NCBI GenBank assembly: GCA_900312665.1
Contig: ONZQ02000014.1
Location: forward strand, 899,924-963,923
Reading direction: 5' to 3'
From: Cephalotrichum gorgonifer
Taxonomy: Eukaryota; Ascomycota; Sordariomycetes; Microascales; Microascaceae
Length of the DNA: 64,000 nt
Position numbers and translations under genes: made by a program. This document shows positions 11,062 to 24,354 of this stretch, one piece after another (the first letter of the stretch is position 1; the number at the start of each line of letters is the position of its first letter). A model generated the notes under the pieces. The model saw nothing but the letters and a program-made list of their open reading frames with translations. It ran no database searches and had not been told where the DNA came from.

Positions 11062-12087
11062 AGCGTCGGAAATGCCGGGGAGTCAACAAAGAGGGAGGAG
11101 GTAATTGCAAGAGAGCCGGGTGATCAGAACTCTAAGGAGAGCTCGTTGAGATTTCTAGGAGAGAATGGCATCTCGGGAAAGATGTAATGGGTTAACATTG
11201 GATGGCTGGCCAGGGCGGATATTTGACCGCAATGCACAAAGTTTCTTCATTGACGGGCATTTTCGCGGGTAATGGACCTCTGCAATGTGGCTTCACACGG
11301 ATCCTCCAAACGAAAAATATGGCATTGGGGACTGTTGTTCGCGAGTTACTGAGAACGCAACGACGGGGGGAATGCCGGGTAGCGACGTCGACGTCGGCGT
11401 CAAGGCGGGATGCAAGAACGCTCTCCACTAGCAAAAGTCCCATCCTATTGTTGTTCGCGGTTAATTTCCCGACTGGAATTACTATTTTCTGCCTGTGTGA
11501 TGTGACTGGGAGAAAATTGGGCCTCGGGAGGCCTCTTCTGTTGGTTGGACATATATACTGTTTCGTTGTTTCTGAGAGACATCATCGTGAGAGCGGAAGG
11601 CCATATCTTTTGTAGTAGCTTCTAACAACGCAGGTGTAGAAGCAACACCCAACCCCCCCCCCCTTCCCCCCACACCACAAGCCAAAAGTAAACCCGCACA
11701 CTAACAAAATATTCCTCGCACAAAGCCTCATCTGCACCCTGGAAACCAGCACCCTGCAACTAGCCCCGAAAAATTCGGAACGCGTCATTTTCATTGAATC
11801 CATTAGTCTGAATTATCGGGGAAGGGGAAGAAACTGGTTTCCTTAGTCGCCTATTGCCGAAAACAGACGCTGGAGGAACAATGGCGTCGACTTACGCAGG
11901 AGGCAGAGGCAGAGGCAGGGTGATTGAGACAAGTTAGGCCGGGTTTCGTACAACTCCTTAAATACGGTGCGATGCGGACGCTTCATCCTCACTCGAAACT
12001 TGGATTATTCAGTCTTCTCTCACTTCTCTGACTTCTCACACTTCTGATTTCGCTTCTCAATATACTCCCGACGTTCCATTGCCAGCC
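11062..12087. other. intergenic
   Basis: Divergent region between the RING-H2 gene (minus) and the P-type ATPase (plus). A plus-strand frame at 11202-11615 is open for 137 codons but shows no domain and is not called. A C-rich run lies near 11650. Pyrimidine-rich CTTCTC repeats at 12010-12060 directly precede the ATPase ATG, typical of a fungal 5' UTR. Confidence 0.5.
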
Positions 12088-15000
12088 ATGGCTTCCTTAC
12101 GTTGGCAGCCTGGTGATGAAGAAACCGGCGACAGGATCACCAGGGGAAGCCCCCGTCCTGCTGGTGGCTCCAGGGCCCGCGCTGGTTCCTCGTCGCGCAG
12201 TGTCAGTCGCCATCGCAAGTCCATCGATGCAAGCACGGCAATGCCAATTCAGTACCGCACCTTGTAGGCAGCCCATACTTGCCCTACCACCCATCGTTCT
12301 AAGAGGGGGTGCCTTGTCTAACACGATGCAGGTCGTACGATGTTGACGAAGCTCAGCGGAAGGAGCGCCATGGTCTTTCGAAGTCCAAGGACGCAGTCGT
12401 CTTCAGTATGTGCATCTCTACCGTCATGGCTAATCGCCCTGATCATGTCTAACAATAGTAGAATTTGAGACGATGGACTGGCACAAGCTGGAACTGAAAG
12501 AAGTCAAATCCCGCCTCGAGGTCGATTCTGCGAGTGGTCTCTCAAACAACCAGGCCGAAGTCCGTATCCGCAAGCATGGCAAGAACAGGATCTCGCCTCT
12601 CCCCAACCCATGGATCAGACGAATCTTGGGCTACTTCTTCGGCGGCTTCGGCTCTATCCTCTTCATCGGCGGTGTTCTGGTCCTAATCTCGTGGAAGCCT
12701 CTAGGTGACCCGCCAGCCGCCGCCAATTTGGCTCTCAGCATGGTCTTGTTTGCCGTGTTCCTCATCCAGGCCGCCTTCAATGGCTGGCAGGATTGGTCTT
12801 CCTCGCGCGTCATGCAGTCGATCACTCAGATGCTGCCCGAGTCGTGTACCCTCCTCCGCGACGGCAAGCGCATCCAGGTCAGCGCCATGGATATTGTCCC
12901 CGGCGACATCATCTTGATCAAGGCTGGAAATAGGATCCCAGCCGATATACGTTTTCTTGAGGCGTCTCATGACATGTCCGTTGACCGAGCTGTCCTGACC
13001 GGTAAGCTAGTCACAGGGGCCGTGTGCACCTACCTCATCAATGTGAACAGGACTAACTCTGGCTTCTGTGCCCGTAGGAGAGTCCAAGGCCATCAAGGCA
13101 TCCATTGACTCGACAGACGACAACTACCTCGAGACTCGGTGCATAGGACTTCAAGGCACTCACTGCGTCTCCGGAACCGCCGTCGGCGTTGTTGTCTCCA
13201 CAGGAGATGCTACCGTGTTTGGTCAGATTGCAAAGCTCACCGGTCAGCCGAAGAAGGGAATGACCACCATGGAAAGGGACATAACTCGATTCGTGCTATT
13301 GATCTTTGCTATCATGATCGTCTGGATTATTGTTGTGTCATCAGTTTGGTACGTTATCCCGTCTCCAATCCAATACCCGAATGGGAAAACAAAAGATTAT
13401 GTCCAACTGGCTTACACCACCCATGCAGGGGAGGATGGCTTCGCAAAGAACATCCTGACTGGATCAGCGTCCCAGCCCTGATTGTCAGCTGCGTGAGCGT
13501 CGCCATTGCCTACGTCCCCGAAGGCCTTCCCATCGCCGTCACGTCCAGCTTGACTATCACCGCCAACCTGATGAAGAAGAACAAGATCTTGTGCAAGTCC
13601 CTCAAGACCGTCGAGACGCTTGGGTCCGTGTCCGTCATCTGCTCTGACAAGACCGGCACCCTGACAATGAACAAAATGTTCGTCTCCGACTGCTCCGTGA
13701 ACCTTGAGACTTTCACCGCAGAGTCCGCCAAGATAGAGTTCGAGGCGAGCAAGGGCGGTTCGAGTATCTATCAGCTTCGAGCCATCACTGGACTGTGCAA
13801 TTCTGCCGAGTTCGAGACAGACGGTAAAGAAAGTCCTCTTGCCGAGAGGCACATTTTCGGTGATGCAACCGACCAGGCCTCCCTGCGACTCTCCGAGAGT
13901 CTTGGCTCGGTGTCCGCTCTGCGCTCTAATTGGGACATGGTTTTCGAGCTGGCCTTTGACAGCAAGAACAAGTTCATGGCGAGGGCTTTCAAATCGCGTG
14001 TTCCCCAGGGAGTTAACGAATGTCTCTCTATACAAGAGGCGAAGAACTTCGAGCCCGAATCCATGTACGTCTGGAAGCCTTGGGCATTTCTTCCACCGTT
14101 TTCGTTTCGTTGAAGCTAACAATCTTCCAGATTTATTACTGTCAAGGGAGCCCCCGACATCCTCATTGAACGCTGTACTAGCATCGTCATGCCGGACGGG
14201 ACGGTGGTGCCTCTAAGTACAAGTGCCGCCGACGCCGTAAAGGAGCTCAAGAATAAGTGGTCCTCCGAGGGCAAGCGAGTCATTTTACTTGCCCGCAAGA
14301 TTCTACGCCAGCGTGGCCACGCCACATCCCCTGCAGACCTGGAGGGCGAGGTTATAGCCGCAGTCGGAAGCGGGCTCATACTTGTTGGATTGGTTGGCAT
14401 TATTGACCCCCCTCGTGCTGAGATTCCCGAGGTTGTCTCGACTCTGCGTGGAGCCGGCATTCGGGTCTTCATGGTTCGTCTAGCAGTACCCTTCCCCGAC
14501 AAGCCTTATACTGATAGGTACCATAGGTCACTGGCGATTTCGGCATGACCGCCTTGGCGATTTCCCGGCAATGCGGTATTGTTACCGGCAGCGTGGTCCA
14601 CGACAGCTCACATCTAATCCGGTTCGCCTCCGACGTCTCCAAACCCGAGCAGAGTCCGGCCCCACCTCGCGACGCAGCACTCCTTCTTAACGGGACGGAC
14701 CTCATGAAGCTGAACGATAACCAGTGGGAACAGCTCTGCCAGTACGACGAGATCGTCTTCGCCCGCACCACACCCGACCAGAAGCTCCGTATCGTTCGCG
14801 AGTTCCAGAAGCGCGAACAGGTGGTCGGTATGACGGGCGATGGCGTGAACGACGCCCCGGCCCTCAAGGCGGCGGATATCGGCATCAGTCTCGCCAGCGG
14901 CTCCGACATCGCCATCGAGGCCTCCGACATGGTCCTGCTCGAGTCGTTCGCCGCCATCGTTGAGGCTGTCCGCTATGGTCGTGTTGTGTTTGACAACCTC

Positions 15001-15876
15001 AAGAAGGTCATCGCATACCTCCTTCCCGCCGGTTCTTGGTCGGAGTTCTGGCCCATCTTCACCAACGTTGTGTTCGGACTTCCCCAGATTCTTTCGTCTT
15101 TCCTCATGATTATCATCTGGTGAGTTTCCATCGCTCCCTCGACTGCTTGATTGAAACCATATTATCGTACTAGTGCTGACACGAGCCCTTTAGCTGCTTC
15201 ACGGACTGCGTCGGTGCCATCGTCCTGGCCTACGAGAAGCCTGAGGCAGATGTGATGCTCCGACGCCCGCGCAACCCGAAGAAGACCCATCTCGTCAACT
15301 GGCAGCTCATTTTCCACGCGTATGCCTTCATCGGCATGATCGAGGCTACCTGCTCGTTCGCCATGTCCTACTGGTACCTCCAGCGAAAGGGGATCCCCTT
15401 CTCGTCCATCTGGTTCAAGTTCGGTCCTCCTGACGGGATCGATGTTGACTATTACAATGCGCGCCTGAACGAAGCCAGCTCGATATATTTCATTAACCTC
15501 GTCGTCATGTAAGTACTTTCGCTCCACGTGGAAAAGTTCCACCGGTAAAGGGTCCTTTTTTCTAACCAGCCGCAGGCAATGGTTTAACCTTATGGCTGTC
15601 CGCAACCGCCACCTCTCTATATTCCAGCACCCTCCATTGCTCAACAAGCGCACCCAAAATCTCCTGTTGTTCCCCTCCATACTTCTATCCTTCGGCATTG
15701 CCGTAATCTGGCTGTATATCCCTGCGCTTCAGGTCATTTTGAGCTCCTCCGGTGTCCCTGTCGAGCACTATTTCTACCCCTGTGCACTCGGTCTGGGGCT
15801 TCTCACTCTGGACGAAGCTAGGAAGGCGGCTGTTCGACGCTGGCCCAAAGGCATACTCGCTCAAATGGCCTGGTAG
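12088..15876 (+). CDS. type IIC P-type ATPase, Na+/K+-ATPase-like
   Basis: Exons 12088-12263, 12332-12405, 12459-13001, 13078-13348, 13429-14064, 14131-14473, 14527-15119, 15194-15508 and 15576-15876 join in frame to 1083 residues. Visible in order: an N-terminal cytoplasmic tail rich in Ser/Arg; the cation-ATPase N domain; the actuator-domain TGES (formed across the 13001/13078 junction); the M4 segment with PEGLP; the phosphorylation site DKTGT with Asp at about residue 428; the nucleotide-domain KGAP; the hinge TGDGVNDAP; and the C-terminal membrane helices. The WKPLGDPP and AAFNGWQDWS blocks are typical of the animal Na+/K+ and H+/K+-ATPase branch and its fungal relatives rather than SERCA or ENA pumps. 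The product should pump monovalent cations across the plasma membrane. No beta subunit is seen nearby. All introns are 52-80 nt. Confidence 0.92.
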
Positions 15877-16381
15877 ACGGTGGACCTGGGGCCTGCTTTT
15901 CTTCATACTTCTTGTTAGCTACTACGGCTCTTAGATAACTCGAGACCCATGGCTAGGGACAATAGAACTAGTTAACAAGAATACCCTGTGTGTTCACACA
16001 CCAATGACCCCTCCTGAGATCCCCTCCCCCAGTAACAGCATCCCTTCTCCCTTCCCACCCATTCTGAGGCCAACCCTCCACAAACCGCCCCCCCTCCCCT
16101 CTTCACCCTCTGTTCCTGTACAAATTGCCCACAATAAGCCAGTAAGGGCCGGGATACGTGACCAATGGCAAATGGCGATTCCATATGCATACCGCGCACG
16201 TGATGCCTTGTACAAAGGTAACTGCGTGCTGGTCCGGGAGTTCCACATTCCAGCGTCATGTTTGCTTCCGCCTCCGACATATTTAAGACCCAACTGCGGG
16301 GTAACTTTGGTCTATTCGGTCTAACTGCGTCGATCGACAACTCAGGTTGCTAATACTTTGCTGCGTTACGTTATAGATCAA
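15877..16381. other. intergenic
   Basis: 3' region of the ATPase and promoter of the class V aminotransferase-like gene. A TATTTAAG element at about 16279-16286 lies roughly 100 nt upstream of the next ATG. No further gene seen. Confidence 0.5.
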
Positions 16382-17755
16382 ATGGCTGCCACAAGAGTGC
16401 ATCCTTCGCCCTGGGCTGAAACCCCCTTTGGGGCAGAGATGCGCAGGAAGCATTTCACCTTCGCCGACAACTATCACCCGCTCAACCACGGCTCCTTTGG
16501 CGCATTCCCCAAGGCGGTGCAGGAGTACCAACGACAGCTACAGTCCGAGTCTGAAGCACGGCCGGACACTTTCATCAGATATACCTACCTCCAGCTACTG
16601 AAAGAAAGCAGGTCAGCCATCGCGCCCCTCCTCGGCGCCGATACAGGCGAGGTCGTCCTGGTCCCAAATACTACTACGGGGGTGAACACTGTGCTTCGGA
16701 ATATTGACTTCCTGCGGGACGATACCATCCTCTATTTCAATACTATTTATGGAGCATGCCAGAAGAGTATACAATCTCTGTCGGAGACTTGTCCTATATC
16801 GTACCACCAAATCGACATCACGTACCCGATCGAGGACGATGAGATCATAAGCCGGTTTCGCGCTGCGGTTCGGAGCCTCAAGACTCAAGGCAAACGGCCA
16901 AAGCTAGCCATGTTCGATACCGTCCTCACTTTCCCCGGCGTTAGATTCCCGTGGGGAGCTCTGGTGGCGGTCTGTAAGGACCTCGGCATCCTAAGCTTCG
17001 TCGATGGTGCGCACGGCGTTGGACATATCGATCTCACTCATGTTGGCGATGCCAAGCCAGACTTTCTGATTAGCAACTGCTACAAGTGAGCTACACCTCC
17101 TAATTAATACGTTGACTGAAAACTCGCCACAAGTTCTGAACTCCTGATGCGCAGATGGTTGATGGTCCCGAGGGGCTGCGCCGTCCTCTACGTCCCGTTC
17201 CGCAACCAAGGCCAAATCGCGTCCACGGTCCCTACGTCCTGGGGCTACGAAACGCCAGAAGAGCGCGCCAAGATGGATCCGCGGGAATACTTCTCCCGGC
17301 TTTTCGTAAAAGTGTCGACTGTGGATAACACACTCTACTGCTGCATTCCCCTCGCCCTCAAGTTCCGATCCGAAGTCTGCGGCGGCGAGGCCGCCATCCA
17401 CGCATACTGTGAAGACATCGCGCGCCGTGGCGGGGCCCGGATGGCTGAAATTCTCGGCACGGAGGTCCTCGGTGGCCCGGAGAGCTCGTTCCGGCGGTGC
17501 TCCTTCGTCAATGTGCGGCTGCCGCTAAGTCTCTCGGACCTTGGCGTTGAGGAGGGAAGAGAGTGGGAGATTGCGAAATGGATGCTGGAGCTTGGACCGG
17601 CTGAGTACGAAACTTATCTTCCTGTTAAATTCTACGCTGGGAGTTTCTGGTGTAGGATTAGTGGGCAGATTTACCTGACGGTTGAGGATTTTGAGTGGGC
17701 GGCGGGGACCTTGCTGCGGATCTGCGAACGTGCGAGGGCTGGGGAGTGGAAATAG
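16382..17755 (+). CDS. class V PLP-dependent enzyme (isopenicillin N epimerase-like)
   Basis: Two exons, 16382-17085 and 17155-17755, give 434 residues. The N terminus has the family block LNHGSFG. The PLP region includes FVDGAHGVGH (Asp and His contacting the cofactor) and the SNCYKW block with the Schiff-base lysine, whose codon is split by the intron and restored by splicing. The block WLMVPRGCAVLYVP after the lysine is typical of fungal cysteine desulphurase or epimerase-like aminotransferases. No targeting signal is visible, so the protein is probably cytosolic. The reaction cannot be told from the sequence: the family includes lyases, desulphurases and epimerases. No penicillin-cluster genes are nearby. 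Confidence 0.88.
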
Positions 17756-19687
17756 CTTGCTTTTCGATCTCGCAGCGCGTTTCGTCACTCCGGAGTTGAG
17801 CATACGCCTTGACTACCTCAGTAATCTACCTGGATGTTGCATCATGCGGCTACTCGTAGCCTGCCCTTCCACCTCTGAACCACAAACATGTGCAGGTCAT
17901 CATTACTATATAGAAAGCTATATTGTTGGGAAGGTGAGGCTCAATTCACTTTGGTTATCGGGGGATAGGGGGTTGGCATATCAGCGCACTTATCAATTAT
18001 GAATATAACCACTAGTGGTGTAACATTGCTGGGGCTCAAGAAATCATTCTGGCCATCTTGCAGGTGTCGCTATGCTATGATGCGCCACGATGTATGACAT
18101 GTCACCTTGGGATGTCATTAAACTCACCCGCGCGAGGTAACAATCATGCTCCAAACAGGTTAGAACCCCGAAGGCAACAAAGATAGGAAACCGAGCTCTA
18201 GCTTTTTATTCGCCTAGTACACATTGGACTACCTTTCACTAGCGCAACTAACACCAACTCAGCGCTGGGACTTAAACTAAGTCCAAGACGATGGAGGAAC
18301 TGAGCTGGGGGCTAACACTGAGGCCGCCCTCTAGATCTTCGAGCGACAGCCAAGGTGTAGTCCTCCTCAGATATCAAAAGGTGGATTTTCCGCAAGTTCC
18401 TACCAGGGAGGCTGAATGCACAGGATAGAACTTAACTGGTTTGTTGGGTGGGACTGTGCTGGCTTCCCAAGGACCACCCCAGTTTTCGAGTCCTCATTCC
18501 CGTAATGTGGGGGCCTTGTCGGATTGTTTCTTCACCTCTTCCTTCATGTATAGAAATATACTGCAGACCCAGGACAGCAGGTTTCGTCTCCAATGTTGGA
18601 ACTTAGGTAGGTGTAAATGAGCCACGGGTACGCACCAGCGCCAGCAAAAGCGCCAAACTTGCGAGCAGATGCTGCGTATATTCGATGGAGACGTGACATG
18701 TCGCGTCCCGAAAATCGTAGGCCTTCAGTGCAAGATTGGTTTTAAGAAGATTCCTATATTACTGTTGCGATCTCCACTCAGATTGCATCAGAGTGTTTAC
18801 CACGAGCGCCCGCTGCCAACCGAAACGGACAGGATTGCGTGTTGATCCTTACTCATAACGTACGTAAAAACGGGGTCAACCGGACTTTTGGGCGACCGTT
18901 CACCGAAAGCAGAAGATAACAGGAAGACAACGTAACATACAAGGATTAAGGCTTGTGTGCGTATGCAAGGACTAATAGTATCTGCTCCCATTCAGGCCGA
19001 AACCTGTTTTCCAGCCTCAATACTTTAGTACAGTAGCGACAACCTGGCGATTGTACTATGAGCGACCTTCCTGAAAGGTAAAGGATCACGCCGCCTTTGT
19101 GTTGACCCCCACAGGCCCATCGCCAGGCTTGCTGTGATCTGAGCCTTAAATGGCGTAATATAGCGTTCGCGTCAGCCGGGGAATCAGACATCCCGGCGCG
19201 GGACGGACTGCGGTGTTTATCCGCAAGAAACTCTCGCGTCATAGAGTGGTCAACAACAATAAATATTGCGGAATGACGCCTCAAAGAATCTGTTAGTCAC
19301 CGCCGACGATACCTTAATCCTTGTCCTATCGGTACGAATACATGTATTATGCCCAGGCCATGTCTGTTCGACCCCGCCTCTGCGGACTCGGCATACGGAC
19401 TCCCACTACCACGTATCGGGAAGGTGTTAAGCACCGTTGATCCTTAGCCAAGTGTCGGGAAGGCGGATGCCAACGGCGATGCATGTCTTAACCGTCACCG
19501 CGTACATGGATTGTTTCCTCCCGCCATTTATAGTTCCCCGCTCCATTCCGTTGTGACGATCACTTCGTCTGTCCCTCCCCAATATTCTCCCTTCTGTCTT
19601 TGGGAGACACGACGACGTGACCTGCCCGTAATCGAATCTGAGCCAATTGATACCAATTTGCCGTATCACCCACATATAGCACTCACT
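17756..19687. other. long intergenic stretch
   Basis: No gene is supported. Open frames on both strands are short (under 145 codons), without domains, and do not join across plausible introns. The last 100 bases are the promoter and leader of the M28 peptidase gene. Confidence 0.5.
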
Positions 19688-21980
19688 ATGCGCACCGCCG
19701 CTCTCATCGCAGCAACGCTCGCCACCGGCGCTGCTGCCTGTCACCACGACTTTAACGTCGTGGCCCGGCACACTCACCGCCAGCGCGTCGAAAAGCGCAA
19801 CGACAACTGGCCGCCCGTGTTATCCGAGCACGAGACGCTCCTAGTCAACAGTTTTGACAACGTCTCCATTGACGAGTGGTCGCATTATTACGGCGTTCGT
19901 AGCACAAAATCTTTGATTCCAACCGTCGATCCTAACCACTAACCTCAACATATAGTACCAAAACAAGCTCGCCGGCTACGGCAAGGAGGCCGCACAATGG
20001 ACCGCCGACCGGTGGAATGAGAACGGGTTCGAGAGCCACCTGAAGGAGTATCACGCCTTCCTGCGGTACCCCGTGAGCGCGTCGCTGCATTTCACGGCCG
20101 CGGACGGCACGGAGTCCGAGGTGAAGCTCAGGGAGGACGTGCTGGAGGAGGACGAAGTGACGGGCTACAACGAGATTTCTCAGCAGACGTGGCTGGCGTA
20201 TTCGCCCAGCGGACAGGCCGACGCGGAATACGTGTATGCTGGGTGAGTTAATACTTTTCTCGAGCAGCTGGATTGTTAATGGAGCAGTATTAAGGACTTG
20301 CTAACATCCCTTTCTTTTTCACTCAGTCTTGGTTCTAAAGAAGACTTCCAGGCTCTCGTCGACCAGGGTGTCGAGATCGAGGGCAAGGTTGCGCTAATCC
20401 GTTACGGAGGTCTCTTCCGCGGACTCAAGGTCAAGAATGCGCAGGACTTTGGCGCCGTTGCCGCGGTGCTATTCCTCGACCCAGCCGACGATGGTGAGGT
20501 AACCGTTGCCAACGGCTTTAAGCCTTACCCGGATGGCCCCGCTCGGAACCCCAGCTCCGTCCAGAAGGGCTCAACCCTCTTCCTCTCCACCCAGCCCGGA
20601 GACCCCACTACCCCAGGCTACCCCTCGCACGAGGGTGCCCCGCGCGCCGATATCTCGCACGTCATCTCGCGCATCCCCTCCCTCCCCATCTCCTACTCCG
20701 CCGCCGAGCCTCTGCTGCAGGCCCTTGACGGCAACGGAGTCTCGGGGGAGGCCGTCAACCGCACGGGCTGGGTCGGCGCTCTGGACGCTGGGTACTACAC
20801 TGGTCCCGCGCCCGGCGTCGAGCTCTCTCTGGACGTGGTCGCCCGTGACTCTATCTCGCCCATCCATGACGTCATAGGGTGGATCAACGGCACAAACCCC
20901 GACGAGACCATCGTCATCGGCAACCACCGCGACACGTGGATGGTGGGCGGCAACGGGGATCCCAACTCCGGATCTGCCGTTCTGGTGGAGTTTACCAAGG
21001 CGTTCAACAAGCTTCGCGCGACGGGGTGGCAGCCGAAGCGGAATATCGTGATTGCGTCGTGGGATGCAGAGGAATGGGGTATGATCGGGTCTACGGAATG
21101 GGTTGAGGAGCACGTAAATTGGCTCACCGAGACAGCGGTTGCCTACCTCAACGTCGACGTCGCGGTCTCCGGACCACGCCCCTACGTTGCCGCCACACCG
21201 GAGCTTCACACTCTTGCCGTCGACACCTTGAAGAAGGTCATCCACCCCAATTTCGGTGGCTTTAACATTTCCCTCTTCGACTCCTGGCAGGAAACCTGGG
21301 GAGGCGAGGTGGCAGTCCTCGGCTCCGGGTCCGACTACACCTCCTTCGTCCACCGCGGGATCAGCTCCCTCGACGCTGGAAGCAACCAAGGGGCCACGGA
21401 CCCCGTTTGGCACTACCACTCCAACTACGATACCTACAACTGGATGTCCAAGTGGGGGGACCCGGGCTTCCACGTGCACGCGGCGCAGGGCCAGTTCCTC
21501 GCTCTCCTGGCGTACCATCTCGCATCTGACGACATCCTCTCGATCGACACGCAGAACTACGCCGTCGAGCTGCGGGCGTACTATGATGATCTAGTCGAGT
21601 ACGCGGAGGAACACGGAGCGGATCTGGACCTTTCTGAGCTAGACCAGGCCATCGAGCTCTTTAAGAAGAGTGCGGATGAGGTCAAGGCTTTAGAGAAGCT
21701 ATCTGTTGAGCGCGGTGATGAGCTACTCCAGAAGGTGGTGAATCACAAGTACCGCGACTTCCAGCGCGGATTCATCTCCCAGGGCGGGCTCCCCGACCGT
21801 GAGTTCTACAAGCACGTGGTCAACGCCCCGGGATTGGACACGGGATACGGGGCAGTGACCTTCCCTGGCATCACCGAGGGTGTCCAGTATGCTGAGAATG
21901 GCAACTTTGAGCTGGCGCAGGAGTGGGTTGGTAAGACAGCTCGCGGTATCGTCGTTGCCGCCAACATCCTGAAGACTTGA
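19688..21980 (+). CDS. secreted M28 peptidase, glutamate carboxypeptidase II-like
   Basis: Exons 19688-19894, 19956-20242 and 20327-21980 give 715 residues, the usual length for this family. A signal peptide (about 18 residues, ending in AAA) is followed by a luminal domain containing a protease-associated insert (LIRYGGLFRG). The two-zinc site is complete: GNHRDT (His and Asp, about residues 365-367), WDAEEWG (catalytic and bridging Glu), NVDVAVSG (Asp) and WHYHSNYDT (His). The C-terminal dimerisation-like helical domain follows. Such enzymes remove C-terminal Glu or act as aminopeptidases outside the cell or in the vacuole. Intron 1 uses a GTTCGT donor. The gene converges with the Zn2Cys6 regulator on the other strand. 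Confidence 0.92.
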
Positions 21981-22497
21981 GTGTGCTGGGGGTTGTTATA
22001 TGTGATGTGATGCGTAGTGGGGAGACGGCTTTCGGTTGTGAGTGTTTAGGGAGTTGCAGGCTATAGTACGGTTCGTCCGCAGGTGGCAATGCGAGGATGA
22101 ACAAATAATTAATGTAGAGGATTCTAGCCTCTCAGATCTTCTAGTATCTTCCGGCGTTGCTTAGACAAGGCCGTGAGCCTGGAGTAGCCTTGTAATGGAA
22201 TCACTACATCTGATATGTCATATTGCCTCTTGCAATAAAGACTAGCCGGCGGATGGTCTGCACTGGCAGTCATCCTCAGTTGGAATCACACCCACCCTTT
22301 CTCGAGATGCGCAGTATCTACCTTAGCCCATAGTAGTAGGCCTGTCTCCACTCAAGAACGTCAAAACTTCGCCTCTAGTCTCTTCCCCTAAGCAGCGACA
22401 TAGACTGTGAACTCAACGAAGGAACCATGAGTAGAAGGATATAGCTAGGTAAGGATACAGAGTGTTGTCTGAAGCACGCAGGTGCTCTCAATTGTTT
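21981..22497. other. intergenic between convergent genes
   Basis: 3' ends of the M28 peptidase (plus) and the Zn2Cys6 regulator (minus) face each other. No further feature is seen. Confidence 0.5.
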
Positions 22498-24354
22498 CTA
22501 GATGGTGGTATCTGATAAGTCAAGTGCTGTTGTCTCCACTCCTCGCGTCCCATCCTCATCTAACTGCGGGTCAAGGTCCCGATCCTCAATCGCCAGATCG
22601 TACCTATTCAGGAACTTGACCATCCAGCGATCCATGTCAAACGTCCTCGCGGCGCTACTCCGCTCACAGGCCTTATGGAACGCCCGCAGCCTGGAGAACG
22701 AGCTCTCCGCGTAGGGGAAGTACTTCTGTATGTGGTGCAAGACGACGAAGTTCTGTTCGAGGAGCGCCCTTGCGCAGTCTACCTCCGTCTCGCGCGTATC
22801 AAGCAGTAACGTGTGCAGGTGGATCGTTGAGGCGATTACCAGGAGGTGGCCGTTGATAGGGGACCAGAGACACTGCTTCTTCGGATCCGAGTGTAGGGTC
22901 CACATAGCCCTGCTCAGGGCCACGGCGTGTGCCTTGCACCGGCTAGCATAGGTGATTGCCTCCTCGTCAACGGGCGTTTCGATGCCGTCGGGCGACCACC
23001 TGTTTAGGAACTGGTAATACAGGGACTGACAGGTGTGGTGGTATATGATGTGCATGACGGCGAACACCTGGGCGTATCCACGCTCCTCGTAGCGGGCCCG
23101 GTTGGTAGGCGTATCCTGCAGGATCTCAGGGAGGCGGGAGCGCCAGTGTTCTAGCTTCATAGACAGCTCCTGCACGCTCTGTCGAGCCCTGAATTCCATC
23201 GAGGGGTCGTGTACAAGGTCGTGGTTCAGCTGAACAACGTTCGCGTGGTACTGCGTCAGTGGGATGATGGCGGTCCATATACTTGGGATGGCTGAAGCGG
23301 CCACCTCGTCTGGGCCACCGGTTACTTGACCCTCCTTCATGTTGTCGAAGAACTCTTCCTCGATTGGTCTCGGAAAAGCGGGATCCCTACGGAGTTGGGT
23401 GGGCAACTGCGAGCGGACTGAGTCCCATGTATTATACATCCACGACTGCCAATAGACTACGTGACGATCATAAGTCAGCAAGGACAAAGAGGGCTAACAT
23501 CCGGACTCAGTGGTGGGTGCATACGGCGTATCTCAAGCTGTCTCCGTAGGCTATCGGTACTAAGATTATGCGGTAGGTTTAGTAGCTGCACCATCCGTAT
23601 GGTTTGGCAATTGAAAAGAGCCTCCTGATCGCTATCCCCCTCGACAGCAGCGGCAAAGCCCAGGAGAATGGTCCCCTGGAGTGACTCGATGTCGACTAGT
23701 TTGGATCGGGCATGAAACGCCCTTATTGCCTCGTGCAAGAACGGTAGGCCCCGAACCCAAGGCGATGTCCCATCAAACAATGGGTTTGTTGAGAATCTGT
23801 CATTGATATAAGAGGCGAACCCATACAGCGATATGTATCAAGGTGTGTGGGAAGCGCCACCTACCTGGCTGCAAGGGCAAGAATTCCAAGAAGAAGGTAG
23901 TCTGTTACGGCGCCCGCATGCTGTTCCGCTGTGAATGAGGGCCGGTGAAATATGATGTGTTGTCTGTCATGTATCAGGTCGAAGTAGAGCTCGATCAACT
24001 CATTACAGAGGTCCCGGTCCAGAAGTGTGTCGGCCACAATCCCCGGGGCCACCGGCACCGATGGTGTCGAGTGGAACGCTTCGGGGCTCTGCAGGTTGAC
24101 GGCAAGGGCCGGAGACAACTGGGGGTTATTAGAGCGGAGCTCCCTGTGAATCCGCACGCGTGCTACGTCACATCGCAGGTTCTTCGCGGCGCAGAGCCGG
24201 CAGCATTCCGGCGTGGGACCCGAAATGCATCTCTTTTTGCGGGAGCTATTTTCAACGTATTAGCGCATAATACAGTTTCAGCCCACTTTGGCAACGGGGG
24301 GCTAGCTACGGGAGTTTCTTACCGGCATGTGCTACATGCGGAGAGAATGCGCAT
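22498..24354 (-). CDS. Zn(II)2Cys6 transcription factor
   Basis: Minus-strand exons 24323-24354, 23865-24245, 23525-23796 and 22498-23456 join to 547 residues. The first exon is only 32 nt and supplies the first two zinc ligands; splicing creates the cluster C7-x2-C10-x6-C17-x8-C26-x2-C29-x6-C36 followed by Asp. It is unusual in starting right at the N terminus (Cys7). A fungal-specific transcription factor domain follows: the ELIELYFDLIH and IIFHRPSF blocks, then RMVQLLNL, and the YWQSWMYNTWDS block formed at the last junction. The protein should bind CGG-type DNA sites in the nucleus. It lies 343 bp downstream of, and on the same strand as, the GH127 gene, which makes that gene a candidate target; that link is inference. 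Confidence 0.88.

Noticed and set aside
11202..11615. Plus-strand 137-codon frame
   Set aside because: No recognisable domain, and it lies in a divergent promoter region.
13412..14122. Long minus-strand frame opposite the P-type ATPase
   Set aside because: Shadow of a strongly supported exon; no protein features of its own.
16382..17755. Isopenicillin N epimerase suggesting a beta-lactam cluster
   Set aside because: No ACV synthetase, isopenicillin N synthase or expandase is nearby; the similarity is only to the broad class V aminotransferase family.
20571..21518. Long minus-strand frame of 315 codons
   Set aside because: It is the antisense shadow of the GC-rich third exon of the M28 peptidase, whose active-site motifs are complete.
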